A DNA stretch of 12,662 nt from an uncultured Alphaproteobacteria bacterium. GTDB taxonomy: Bacteria > Pseudomonadota > Alphaproteobacteria > Rhizobiales > Beijerinckiaceae. The stretch covers positions 1-12,662 of the forward strand of contig CALCZO010000229.1 of the NCBI GenBank assembly GCA_937903315.1, read 5' to 3'. How positions within the stretch are numbered: the first letter of the stretch is position 1; each line of letters starts with the position of its first letter. This document shows, one piece after another, positions 5,996 to 12,662 of this stretch. Below the pieces are notes generated by a model. It worked only from the letters and a program-made list of their open reading frames with translations, had not been told where the DNA came from and ran no database searches. A program made the position numbers and the translations under genes.

Positions 5996-8203
5996 ATGAC
6001 CCTTTCCGAGGCAACACGGACACAGGACCGACGGCGGCAGCACCGGCGGCGGCGGCGTGTCCTTGAGCCGTTGCTGTTCCTGATTGCTGTCGGCGCTGCG
6101 CTGGGCACGCTGGTGCTGCTGATGGGCATCGGCACGCAGCCGACCGAAAAGCACGTCACGGCCATGCTCGGCGTCGACGTGGTGATTGCCGTCGCGCTCG
6201 CACTGATCGTCCTGTACCGGCTCTACCGGCTCTACCGGGCGCGCAGCCGCGGCAAGGCCGGAGCGCGGCTGCATCTCCGGGTCGTCAGCCTGCTTGGGCT
6301 TGCGGCGGCATTGCCGACAGCGATTGTCGCGATTGCCGCGATGGTCGCGCTCGACAGGGGCCTGACGCCGTGGTTTTCCGGCAATCTCAAGGTGCTGGTC
6401 GAAAACGCCGGGGGCATTGCCCAGCAGTTCCAGCAGCAGTTGTGCCAGAACGTCGTGCGCGAAATGCGGCTGATGGCCGTCGATGTCGAGCGCGCCTATA
6501 CCAGCGGCGTCTACTCGGCGGACCGGACGGTGTTCCGCCAGTTCATGACCTCGCGCGCGGTGTTTCTCGGCCTGCCCTATGCCGCCATCAAGCGCGGCGA
6601 CGGAACCGTGATCGAAAAGGCCGACATCGGCACCGAAGCCGGGCAATTCACGCCGTCCGCCGAGGATTTCGTACTGGCCGCGACCGATCAGCCCCCGTGC
6701 GTCCTGACGACGAATGTTCTCGGCACGCTGACAAGACTGAAAGGCTTCGACGACGCCTTTCTGGTGGTCGGTCGTCCCATCGACCGAAGGGCCATGGAGT
6801 TTCCGATCATCGCCCAGGCCGGAGTCACCCAGTATCAGGAACTCGAAGCGCGGCGTGAATCGACGCAGTACGGCATTGCCATCGTCTTCGTGCTGATCAC
6901 GCTGATCGTCCTGCTGGCCGCGATCCTGCTGGGTCTTGGCCTGGCGGACCGCATCGTCCAGCCGATCGGACGCCTCATTCAGGCGACCGACGAGGTGTCG
7001 AGCGGCAACCTCTATGTTCAGGTTCCGGTGCGCGACGAGTCAGACGATGTCAGCCACCTCGGGGCCACCTTCAACAAGATGACGGCGGTCCTGCGGTCAC
7101 AGCGCAACTCGCTGATGGCCGCCAACGACCTCAACGACCAGCGCCGTCGCTTCATCGAGGCCGTGCTGGCAGGCGTGCCGGCGGGCGTCATCGGCATCGA
7201 GCCCGATCGCGTGATCCGCGCCATCAACCCGACGGCGGCTGAACTGATCAGTCCAGCGGGCGCAGCGACGCTTGTCGGCCGGCGGATCGACGATCTCGTG
7301 CCGCAGATATCGCCGCTGATCGACGACGCGCTGGCCGGCTCCAGCCGTCTCATCCAGGAAACCATCGAGATTGCCCGTGCCGGCAAGGATCGCACCATTT
7401 CCGTCCGGATCACGCATGAGACCGGGATCGGCCAAGGGCTGGTCATCACGCTCGACGACATCACCGATCTCGTGCTGGCCCAGCGCACCTCGGCATGGGC
7501 CGATGTCGCGCGCCGCATCGCCCACGAGATCAAGAACCCGCTGACGCCGATCCAGCTGTCAGCCGAGCGCATCCGCCGCAAGTTCGGCAAGGTGATCATC
7601 GAGGATCGCCATATCTTCGACCAGTGCACCGACACGATCGTGCGGCAGGTCGAGGACATCAAGCGCATGGTCGACGAGTTCTCGTCGTTCGCACGCATGC
7701 CCAAGCCCAGCCTTGCCAGCGAGGATGTCATCGGCACGGTCAAGGAAATCGTCTTCATGATGCGGCTTGCCCATCCCGCCATCGAGATGGTCGAGGTCTA
7801 TCCGGCCGAGGCGATGCAGGCCGATTTTGACCGACGGCTGATCGCCCAGGCGGTTCAGAACATCATCAAGAATGCGACCGAGGCGATTGCGGCCGTCCCT
7901 GAAGACCAGCGCACCGGCGGACGCATCAAGGTGGCGGTCAGCCAGCTGGCCGATAGCAGGATTGCGGTTGATGTCATCGACAATGGCAAGGGTTTCCCGG
8001 TCGAGAACCGGGCGCGCCTTCTGGAACCCTACATGACCGATCGTGTCGGCGGCACGGGTCTCGGTCTCGCCATCGTGGCGAAAATTCTCGAAGAACATGG
8101 TGGCGGCATCGAACTGCGCGATGCGCCGGAAGGGCGGGGCGCCTGCGTCCGTCTCCTCCTCCCGGCCAGCAGCGCGGTGCCTGAAAGGACAGAACAGTCA
8201 TGA
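5996..8203 (+). CDS. ntrY: Membrane-bound nitrogen regulation sensor histidine kinase NtrY
   Basis: The 735-residue kinase starts at ATG 5996; an in-frame TTG at 5963 has no ribosome site. An arginine-rich N-terminus (RRRQHRRRRR) precedes three membrane segments at about 22-44, 58-79 and 94-119. An extracytoplasmic region follows to about 291, then a fourth membrane segment at about 292-316. Next come HAMP (about 317-369), PAS (about 384-490), the phosphoacceptor helix with RRIAHEIKNPLTPIQ (histidine 510), and the ATPase domain with N box asparagine 626, DNGKGF (662-667) and GGTGLGLAIV. This is the typical NtrY architecture. It phosphorylates NtrX, encoded next with a 4-base ATGA overlap. In alphaproteobacteria NtrYX has been linked to nitrogen metabolism and also to redox and envelope responses; which applies here is unknown. 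The 183-base gap after ntrC suggests it can have its own promoter. Confidence 0.96.
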   Translation: MTLSEATRTQDRRRQHRRRRRVLEPLLFLIAVGAALGTLVLLMGIGTQPTEKHVTAMLGVDVVIAVALALIVLYRLYRLYRARSRGKAGARLHLRVVSLLGLAAALPTAIVAIAAMVALDRGLTPWFSGNLKVLVENAGGIAQQFQQQLCQNVVREMRLMAVDVERAYTSGVYSADRTVFRQFMTSRAVFLGLPYAAIKRGDGTVIEKADIGTEAGQFTPSAEDFVLAATDQPPCVLTTNVLGTLTRLKGFDDAFLVVGRPIDRRAMEFPIIAQAGVTQYQELEARRESTQYGIAIVFVLITLIVLLAAILLGLGLADRIVQPIGRLIQATDEVSSGNLYVQVPVRDESDDVSHLGATFNKMTAVLRSQRNSLMAANDLNDQRRRFIEAVLAGVPAGVIGIEPDRVIRAINPTAAELISPAGAATLVGRRIDDLVPQISPLIDDALAGSSRLIQETIEIARAGKDRTISVRITHETGIGQGLVITLDDITDLVLAQRTSAWADVARRIAHEIKNPLTPIQLSAERIRRKFGKVIIEDRHIFDQCTDTIVRQVEDIKRMVDEFSSFARMPKPSLASEDVIGTVKEIVFMMRLAHPAIEMVEVYPAEAMQADFDRRLIAQAVQNIIKNATEAIAAVPEDQRTGGRIKVAVSQLADSRIAVDVIDNGKGFPVENRARLLEPYMTDRVGGTGLGLAIVAKILEEHGGGIELRDAPEGRGACVRLLLPASSAVPERTEQS
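6215..6238 (+). repeat. 9-base in-frame tandem repeat inside ntrY (TACCGGCTC x 2.7)
   Basis: Units 6215-6223 and 6224-6232 are identical, and 6233-6238 is a partial third copy. They encode Tyr-Arg-Leu-Tyr-Arg-Leu-Tyr-Arg at the cytoplasmic edge of the second membrane segment of NtrY. The repeat length is a multiple of three, so gain or loss of a unit would keep the frame. Confidence 0.8.
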
Positions 8204-9564
8204 GCCAGGAAATTCTCATCGTTGACGACGAGGCGGACATCCGCGAACTCGTCGCCGGTATTCTCGAGGATGAAGGCTACCGCACACGCACCGCCGGCAA
8301 TGCGGACGAGGCGCTGCTGGCGATCGAAAGCCGCCGGCCGCACCTGCTGTTTCTCGACATCTGGCTGCATGGCAGCCGGCTGGACGGCCTGCAGCTGCTC
8401 GATGCGATCAAGCAGTCGCACCCCGATCTGCCGGTAGTGATGATCTCCGGCCATGGCAACATCGAGACGGCGGTATCCGCCATCAATCGCGGCGCCTACG
8501 ACTTCATCGAAAAGCCGTTCAAGGCCGACCGCCTCGTTCTGGTCGCGACCCGCGCGCTCGAAGCCCAGCAGATGCGGCGCGAAATCCAGACCCTCAAGAC
8601 CAAATCGAGTCAGACCGAGCGACTGGTCGGGCGTTCGACGGTGATGAACCAGTTGCGCCAGCAGGTCGAGCGGATCGCGCCGACCAACGCGCGGATCATG
8701 ATCGCCGGCGCCTCCGGTTGCGGCAAGGAGACCACCGCGCGGGCCATCCATGCCGCCTCCGCCCGCGCCTCGGGGCCATTTGTCGTCATCAACGCCGCCA
8801 CGATCACGCCCGAACGGATGGAGGAAGCGCTGTTCGGCATCGAGGCCGGCGATGACCGCGGACGCCTGAGCGGCGCTCTGGAAGAGGCCCACGGCGGCAC
8901 CCTGTTCATCGACGAGATCGCCGACATGCCGCGCGAGACGCAGGGCAAGATCCTGCGTGTTCTGGTCGATCAGAACTTCCAGCGCGTCGGCGGCGCGACG
9001 CGGGTGTTTGTCGATGTGCGGATCGTGTCATCGACGTCGCGCAACCTTGAAGAGGAAATCGCGGCCGGCCGGTTCCGTGAGGACCTCTATCACCGGCTTG
9101 CGGTGGTTCCCCTCCGGGTGCCCATGCTGTCCGAGCGGCGCGATGACATTCCCGAACTGATCGAAGCGTTCATGGATCAGATTTCAGTGGCGACCGGGTT
9201 GCCGAAACGCAAGATCGCGCCCGATGCCATGGCAATTCTGCAAACACACGACTGGCCCGGCAACGTCCGCCAGCTTCGCAACAACATCGAGCGGCTGATG
9301 ATCCTGGCCAGCGGCGACCCCGCTGTTGAGGTGACGGCGGACATGCTGCCGCAGGATGTCGGCTCGGCGGCGCCGGGCACCCCGACCGGCGCGGGCGGAG
9401 AGCGTCTGCTCGGCCTGCCGCTGCGCGACGCGCGCGAGATCTTCGAACGCGAATACCTGATTGCCCAGATCAACCGCTTCGGCGGCAACATCTCCCGAAC
9501 AGCGGAGTTTGTCGGGATGGAGCGCTCGGCGCTGCATCGCAAGCTCAAATCGCTCGGTGTCTAG
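8200..9564 (+). CDS. ntrX: Nitrogen regulation response regulator NtrX, lacking GAFTGA loop
   Basis: The 454-residue regulator starts at an ATG overlapping the ntrY stop (ATGA), with AAAGGA about 10 bases upstream. The receiver holds phosphoacceptor aspartate 53 in LDIWLHGSRLDGL, an NtrX hallmark, and lysine 105 of the KPF motif. The AAA+ domain has Walker A GASGCGKE (170-177) and Walker B TLFIDE (234-239). Where NtrC has GAFTGA, this protein reads GRLSGALEEA (from 221), so the sigma-54 contact loop is missing. A Fis-type helix-turn-helix ends the protein (about 421-454, GGNISRTAEFVGMERSALHRKL). The lack of GAFTGA is, to my knowledge, common in alphaproteobacterial NtrX, which is thought to act with the housekeeping sigma factor or as a repressor. 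The cognate kinase is NtrY. No clear terminator follows. Confidence 0.96.
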   Translation: MSQEILIVDDEADIRELVAGILEDEGYRTRTAGNADEALLAIESRRPHLLFLDIWLHGSRLDGLQLLDAIKQSHPDLPVVMISGHGNIETAVSAINRGAYDFIEKPFKADRLVLVATRALEAQQMRREIQTLKTKSSQTERLVGRSTVMNQLRQQVERIAPTNARIMIAGASGCGKETTARAIHAASARASGPFVVINAATITPERMEEALFGIEAGDDRGRLSGALEEAHGGTLFIDEIADMPRETQGKILRVLVDQNFQRVGGATRVFVDVRIVSSTSRNLEEEIAAGRFREDLYHRLAVVPLRVPMLSERRDDIPELIEAFMDQISVATGLPKRKIAPDAMAILQTHDWPGNVRQLRNNIERLMILASGDPAVEVTADMLPQDVGSAAPGTPTGAGGERLLGLPLRDAREIFEREYLIAQINRFGGNISRTAEFVGMERSALHRKLKSLGV

Positions 9565-9633
9565 GTGAAGTCTGTCTGCGCGAGATCAGTTTTCTCACAT
9601 TGCGGCAACGCCGAGTTCAACCGTTCAAGTGAT

Positions 9634-9679
9634 CGTGACCCATGGCAGGAAATGCTGTGATTTTTGCGCAGCAGTCACG
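9634..9679 (+). ncRNA. Potential stem-loop 1 in the ntrX-hfq gap (structured leader or small RNA candidate)
   Basis: CGTGAC (9634-9639) pairs with GTCACG (9674-9679). Directly inside, TGCTGTG (9653-9659) pairs with CGCAGCA (9667-9673) through one G-U pair, with loop ATTTTTG. A 13-base bulge lies on the left side. Pairing was found by eye; no folding energy was calculated, and it is not known whether this stretch is transcribed. Confidence 0.3.
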
Positions 9680-9688
9680 CGAAAGGCA

Positions 9689-9719
9689 GCCATGCAGCAT
9701 TGAGCGGTTGCATTGTGGC
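9689..9719 (+). ncRNA. Potential stem-loop 2 in the ntrX-hfq gap
   Basis: GCCATGCA (9689-9696) pairs with TGCA (9709-9712) and TGGC (9716-9719), with a three-base TTG bulge and a 12-base loop. It abuts stem-loop 3, sharing base 9719. Seen by eye only. Confidence 0.25.
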
Positions 9720-9740
9720 TCTGGAACGCAGTATCCAGAG
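9719..9740 (+). ncRNA. Potential stem-loop 3 in the ntrX-hfq gap: CTCTGGA / TCCAGAG
   Basis: A perfect 7-base inverted repeat (9719-9725 with 9734-9740) around an 8-base loop. A T5 run begins 12 bases later (9753-9757), too far for a standard intrinsic terminator. It may be part of a structured hfq leader, a small RNA, or a protein-binding dyad. Confidence 0.35.
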
Positions 9741-9779
9741 ACTGACTATGCATTTTTGCGGGGTACTGATTCGGGTGCG

Positions 9780-9795
9780 GGCCGGACCTCCGGCC
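9780..9795 (+). promoter_or_regulatory. Potential stem-loop 4 in the hfq leader: GGCCGG-ACCT-CCGGCC
   Basis: A perfect 6-base all-GC stem with a 4-base loop ends 36 bases before the hfq ATG. This is the most stable-looking hairpin in the region and is almost certainly within the hfq transcript if the promoter lies upstream. E. coli hfq mRNA is autoregulated through its 5' leader, so a comparable role is conceivable here; that is inference. Confidence 0.4.
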
Positions 9796-9831
9796 GGGTA
9801 ACGAGCAGGACTGTTTTCCGGGGCTCATGAA

Positions 9832-10077
9832 ATGGCGAATGACCGAGGCCAAAACCTCCAGGACGTGTTTCTCAATCACGTCCGCAAGAACAAGGTGCCT
9901 CTGACGATCTTCCTCGTAAACGGCGTCAAGCTGCAAGGGGTGGTGACCTGGTTCGACAACTTCTGTGTGCTGCTGCGGCGAGACGGCGTGTCGCAGCTTG
10001 TCTACAAGCATGCCATTTCCACCATCATGCCCGGCGCGCCGATCACACTGTCCAGCCCGGCGGATGATGAGGCCTGA
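9832..10077 (+). CDS. hfq: RNA chaperone Hfq
   Basis: The 81-residue protein is the bacterial Sm-like hexamer that pairs small RNAs with mRNAs. It shows NLQDVFLN at 8-15 (proximal-face glutamine 10, aspartate 11), the Sm1 strand region IFLVNGVKLQGVVTWFDNF (26-44), and the Sm2 motif LVYKHAIST with Y58-K59-H60. The C-terminal tail after residue 68 is short and acidic (SPADDEA), as in other alphaproteobacteria. The start has GGGG (9820-9823) 8 bases upstream, only a modest ribosome site. Hfq downstream of ntrYX and upstream of hflX is a well-known alphaproteobacterial order; in Azorhizobium the gene was described as nrfA, needed for nifA expression. The 267-base upstream gap with several hairpins suggests its own promoter and leader. 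Confidence 0.98.
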   Translation: MANDRGQNLQDVFLNHVRKNKVPLTIFLVNGVKLQGVVTWFDNFCVLLRRDGVSQLVYKHAISTIMPGAPITLSSPADDEA

Positions 10078-10109
10078 TGCGCTGGTCCTGCCGTAGGGCG
10101 TTCGCTTGA
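10077..10109 (+). other. Ten-codon mini-ORF bridging hfq and hflX
   Basis: ATG at 10077 shares its A with the hfq stop (TGATG) and reads MRWSCRRAFA before a TGA at 10107-10109. That TGA overlaps the proposed hflX TTG start (TTGA). It fills exactly the 28-base gap between the two genes. It could let ribosomes finishing hfq reinitiate and reach the weak hflX start, or it may be chance. Confidence 0.3.
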
Positions 10110-11515
10110 CCGAACCGGGAACGCCACGTTTTGTCTCGTTCGATGCTGCCTCGGCGGCCGAAGAACGCATCGCCGCTGAAACGAAAACCATTGTTGTAGG
10201 CCCGTACCTTGCGATGCGGGGCGGCGGTGGTCCGATGCGCAGCTCGCAGTCACGGCTCGACGAGGCAGTCGGTCTTGCCCGTGCGATCGATCTCAATGTC
10301 GTTCTGTCGGATGTGATCCCGATCCGGTCGCCGCGTCCTGCAACCTATATCGGCCTTGGGCGGATCGACGGGCTCAGGCAGGTGATCGAAGATCAGGAGG
10401 TGGGGCTTCTGATGGTCGATTGCGCGCTCTCTCCGGTGCAGCAGCGCAACCTTGAAAAGGCCCTTTCGATCAAGGTCATCGACAGGACCGGGCTGATCCT
10501 CGAAATCTTTGGCCGCCGGGCCCGCACCCGTGAAGGCACCTTGCAGGTCGAACTGGCCCATCTCGACTACCAGAAAAGCCGTCTGGTCCGCTCGTGGACC
10601 CATCTTGAACGTCAGCGCGGCGGGTTCGGCTTTCTCGGCGGCCCCGGCGAGACCCAGATCGAGGCGGACCGTCGCCTGATCCAGGACCGGATGCGCCGGA
10701 TCGAGCGCGACCTCGAAGGCGTCAGGCGTACCCGCGGTCTGCATCGCGCCAGCCGCGACAAGGTGCCGTTCCCCACCGTGGCGCTGGTGGGCTACACCAA
10801 CGCCGGCAAGTCAACGTTGTTCAACCGTCTGACGCGGGCCGATGTTCTGGCCAAGGACATGCTGTTTGCCACGCTCGACCCGACGACGCGGCTGGTTGAC
10901 CTGCCGCACGGCAAGCGCATCATCCTGTCCGACACGGTCGGTTTCATTTCGGATCTGCCGACGATGCTGGTCGCCGCCTTCCGTGCCACGCTGGAGGATG
11001 TGATCGAGGCCGACGTGATTCTCCATGTCCGCGATATCGCCCATGAAGATGCCGAAGCCCAGAGCGCGGACGTCACCACGATCCTGACCGACCTCGGCAT
11101 CCGTGCCGATGATCCGGGCCGGATCATCGAAGTGTGGAACAAATCCGATCTGCTCGGGCCGGAGGAGCGCGAGCGCCGCGCCGCGTTGACCCGGCTCGGC
11201 CATCCGGGGGCGCCCAGCCCCTGGCTCGTATCGGCCGTGACCGGGGAGGGGATTGACGCCCTGCTGGAGGCGATCGAACAGCGGCTGACCCACAGCCATG
11301 CCCGCTTCAGCCTGACGATTGCCGCCGATGACGGGGCTGGTCTGGCCTGGGTCTATGAAATGGCCGAAGTCCTGTCGCGATCGAGCGATGACGCGGGTGC
11401 CGCCCATCTGGTCCTGCGCGTGCCGCCCGAGCGGCAGGGACGGCTGGAACGCCGGTTCGGTGCTGCGCTGGTGCCGATGGAACCCGGCCCTTCCGTTCGG
11501 GACGGGATCGACTGA
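10106..11515 (+). CDS. hflX: GTPase HflX
   Basis: The 469-residue protein is a TRAFAC-class GTPase that binds the 50S subunit and can split stalled ribosomes. It has the N-terminal nucleotide-binding HflX domain (about 25-210: IGLGRIDGL at 82-90, VDCALSPVQQRNLE at 104-117) with the glycine-rich signature RGGFGFLGGPGETQIE (171-186). The G domain follows: G1 GYTNAGKS (229-236), a switch region through FATLDPTTR, G3 DTVG (276-279) and G4 NKSD (345-348). A small C-terminal domain ends it. The start is TTG 10106: the frame is closed by a TAG at 10094-10096, and the only ATGs are well inside the domain. TAGGG about 7 bases upstream is a weak ribosome site. It is very probably cotranscribed with hfq, 28 bases upstream. 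Confidence 0.96.
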   Translation: MTEPGTPRFVSFDAASAAEERIAAETKTIVVGPYLAMRGGGGPMRSSQSRLDEAVGLARAIDLNVVLSDVIPIRSPRPATYIGLGRIDGLRQVIEDQEVGLLMVDCALSPVQQRNLEKALSIKVIDRTGLILEIFGRRARTREGTLQVELAHLDYQKSRLVRSWTHLERQRGGFGFLGGPGETQIEADRRLIQDRMRRIERDLEGVRRTRGLHRASRDKVPFPTVALVGYTNAGKSTLFNRLTRADVLAKDMLFATLDPTTRLVDLPHGKRIILSDTVGFISDLPTMLVAAFRATLEDVIEADVILHVRDIAHEDAEAQSADVTTILTDLGIRADDPGRIIEVWNKSDLLGPEERERRAALTRLGHPGAPSPWLVSAVTGEGIDALLEAIEQRLTHSHARFSLTIAADDGAGLAWVYEMAEVLSRSSDDAGAAHLVLRVPPERQGRLERRFGAALVPMEPGPSVRDGID

Positions 11516-11554
11516 CGGCAGCGGTCCTGTGGCAATTTCGTCGCGGGGCGTTGC

Positions 11555-11568
11555 TTGAGCATTCTCAA
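11555..11568. promoter_or_regulatory. Inverted repeat TTGAG-CATT-CTCAA upstream of metG
   Basis: A perfect 5+4+5 dyad lies 28 bases before the metG ATG in the 81-base hflX-metG gap. The outer bases fit the TTGA-N6-TCAA core of FNR/FixK-family sites, but the inner base (G/C rather than T/A) departs from the usual TTGAT-N4-ATCAA. One site without a promoter is weak evidence. Confidence 0.3.
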
Positions 11569-11596
11569 ATCTGACGTGACCGGCTAAGACTGCCGC

Positions 11597-12662
11597 ATGG
11601 CACAGAAACCGACCTTCTATCTCACCACCGCGATTTCCTATCCCAACGGCGCGCCGCATCTTGGCCATGCCTATGAACTGATGGCCGCCGATGCGATTGC
11701 CCGGTTCCAGCGGCTCGACGGCAAGGATGTGTTCTTCCTGACCGGGACCGACGAACACGGCCTCAAGATGCTCCAGACCGCCAAGCGGGAAGGGTTGCCT
11801 GTGCGGGAACTGGCCGACCGCAATGCCGGCCGCTTCCGGGCCATGGGCGCGGCGCTGGATGCCACCAACGATGATTTCATCCGCACGTCAGAACCGCGCC
11901 ACTACGACTCATGCGCTGCGCTGTGGCGGAAGATGCAGGCCAATGGCGACATCTACCTGTCAAAATATTCCGGCTGGTATTCGGTGCGCGACGAATCCTA
12001 TTTCGACGAGGCGGACATCACGCTTGATGCCGAGGGCCGGCGGTTTGCACCGTCCGGCGCACCGGTCGAATGGGTCGAGGAAGAGAGCTGGTTCTTCCGC
12101 CTGTCGGCCTATCAGGACCGGCTGCTGAAGCACTATGAGGACGTGCCCGATTTCATCGGACCGGATACCCGGCGCAACGAGGTGCTCAGCTTTGTCCGGC
12201 GCGGGCTCAACGATCTGTCGATCAGCCGCAACACCTTCGACTGGGGCGTGCCGGTGCCCGACAGCAATGACCATGTGATGTATGTCTGGGTCGATGCCCT
12301 GACCAACTACATCACCGGCGCCGGCTATCCCGATGAAAACGCGCCGCGCTGGCGCTATTGGCCGGCTGATCTCCACCTGATCGGCAAGGACATTGTCCGG
12401 TTCCATACGGTGTTCTGGCCGGCGTTCCTGATGTCGGCCGGTGTCCCGGTTCCGCGCCGTGTGTTCTGCCACGGGTTCCTGTCCAACCGCGGCGAGAAGA
12501 TGTCGAAGTCGGTCGGCAACGTCGTCGATCCGTTCACGATGGCCGAGACCTACGGCAAGGACGCGGTGCGCTATTTTTTCCTCCGCGACATCCCGTTCGG
12601 GCAGGATGGCAGCTACAGCCACGAAGGCATCGTCAACCGCATCAACGCCGATCTCGCCAACG
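11597..12662 (+). CDS. metG: Methionyl-tRNA synthetase, N-terminal part (3' end outside window)
   Basis: The frame is open for 355 codons from ATG 11597 to the window edge, with no stop or frameshift. The product is a class I aminoacyl-tRNA synthetase that charges tRNA-Met, including initiator tRNA. It has the HIGH-type motif HLGH (21-24), TGTDEHG near residue 50, the connective-peptide region, WVDALTNY, LIGKDIVRFHTVFWPAFL, and KMSKS at 301-305. The connective peptide carries no CxxC zinc knuckle (GWYSVRDESYFDE where zinc types have cysteines), so it looks like the zinc-free short form. Family members of this form have about 510-520 residues, so roughly 155 are missing. No clear Shine-Dalgarno precedes the ATG. 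It is 81 bases downstream of hflX and may share its transcript or use its own promoter. Confidence 0.97.
   Translation, partial: MAQKPTFYLTTAISYPNGAPHLGHAYELMAADAIARFQRLDGKDVFFLTGTDEHGLKMLQTAKREGLPVRELADRNAGRFRAMGAALDATNDDFIRTSEPRHYDSCAALWRKMQANGDIYLSKYSGWYSVRDESYFDEADITLDAEGRRFAPSGAPVEWVEEESWFFRLSAYQDRLLKHYEDVPDFIGPDTRRNEVLSFVRRGLNDLSISRNTFDWGVPVPDSNDHVMYVWVDALTNYITGAGYPDENAPRWRYWPADLHLIGKDIVRFHTVFWPAFLMSAGVPVPRRVFCHGFLSNRGEKMSKSVGNVVDPFTMAETYGKDAVRYFFLRDIPFGQDGSYSHEGIVNRINADLAN

Larger units (their letters stand above)
9660..9760. repeat. 9-base direct repeat ATTTTTGCG at 9660-9668 and 9752-9760
   Basis: Two exact copies of ATTTTTGCG, 92 bases apart start to start, flank the middle hairpins upstream of hfq. 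In GC-rich DNA an exact 9-base match containing a T5 run is unlikely to be frequent. Its function is unknown. Confidence 0.4.

Noticed and set aside
9639..9660. Possible sigma-54 (-24/-12) site TGGCAGGAAATGCTG upstream of hfq
   Set aside because: The GG and GC dinucleotides are only 8 bases apart instead of 10, so it does not fit the sigma-54 promoter spacing.
9734..9757. Intrinsic terminator from stem-loop 3 and the T5 run
   Set aside because: The T-run begins 12 bases after the stem and is short, so it does not have the form of a rho-independent terminator.
9642..9830. 62-codon + strand ORF filling most of the ntrX-hfq gap and ending just before hfq
   Set aside because: It has no clear ribosome site, no recognisable domain, and a mixed composition. 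Its sequence is better explained by the hairpin arms. It cannot be excluded without ribosome profiling.
9625..10296. 223-codon - strand ORF antisense to hfq
   Set aside because: It covers the whole hfq gene and ends in the gap. No domain is visible, so it is a shadow frame.
10811..11758. 315-codon - strand frame across hflX and the start of metG
   Set aside because: It spans two well-supported + strand genes and shows only shadow-type composition.

Overview
This window is GC-rich DNA whose codons mostly end in G or C. The organism is very probably an alphaproteobacterium. Three things support this: the order dusB-ntrB-ntrC-ntrY-ntrX-hfq-hflX, a fused IspD-IspF enzyme, and an NtrX of the alphaproteobacterial type. 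The fused IspDF and the hfq-hflX pair next to ntrYX fit Sphingomonadales best, but that order-level placement is inference. The content is core chromosome. I see no insertion sequence, phage gene, CRISPR array, tRNA or rRNA, and no gene-free gap longer than 267 bases.

Layout. (1) Positions 2-313 hold the C-terminal end of a glutathione S-transferase on the + strand. (2) Positions 310-2029 hold a two-gene operon on the - strand: bifunctional ispDF (MEP isoprenoid pathway), then a short stand-alone CinA/PncC-type NMN amidohydrolase, one base apart. The GST and CinA genes converge so tightly that both TAG stops lie in one CTAG. (3) A 129-base divergent region separates ispDF from dusB. (4) Positions 2159-5812 hold dusB, ntrB and ntrC on the + strand. 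dusB and ntrB overlap by 4 bases; ntrC follows ntrB with a probable GTG start. (5) A 183-base gap with a tandem repeat and alternative inverted repeats leads to ntrY-ntrX (5996-9564), which also overlap by 4 bases. (6) A 267-base gap rich in potential hairpins precedes hfq (9832-10077). hflX follows with a TTG start. (7) Positions 11597 to the window end hold the first 355 codons of metG.

How the genes work together. ntrB/ntrC is the cytoplasmic nitrogen-status two-component system. Its regulator NtrC has the complete sigma-54 activation machinery. ntrY/ntrX is its membrane-bound paralogue. Its regulator NtrX keeps Walker A and B motifs but has no GAFTGA loop, so it probably does not work as a classical sigma-54 activator. 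Hfq (RNA chaperone), HflX (ribosome-associated GTPase), DusB (tRNA dihydrouridine synthase) and MetRS add an RNA/translation theme. No plainly new system is visible. The points most worth a second look are non-coding: the structured region before hfq, a possible ten-codon translational relay between hfq and hflX, and mutually exclusive dyads before ntrY.
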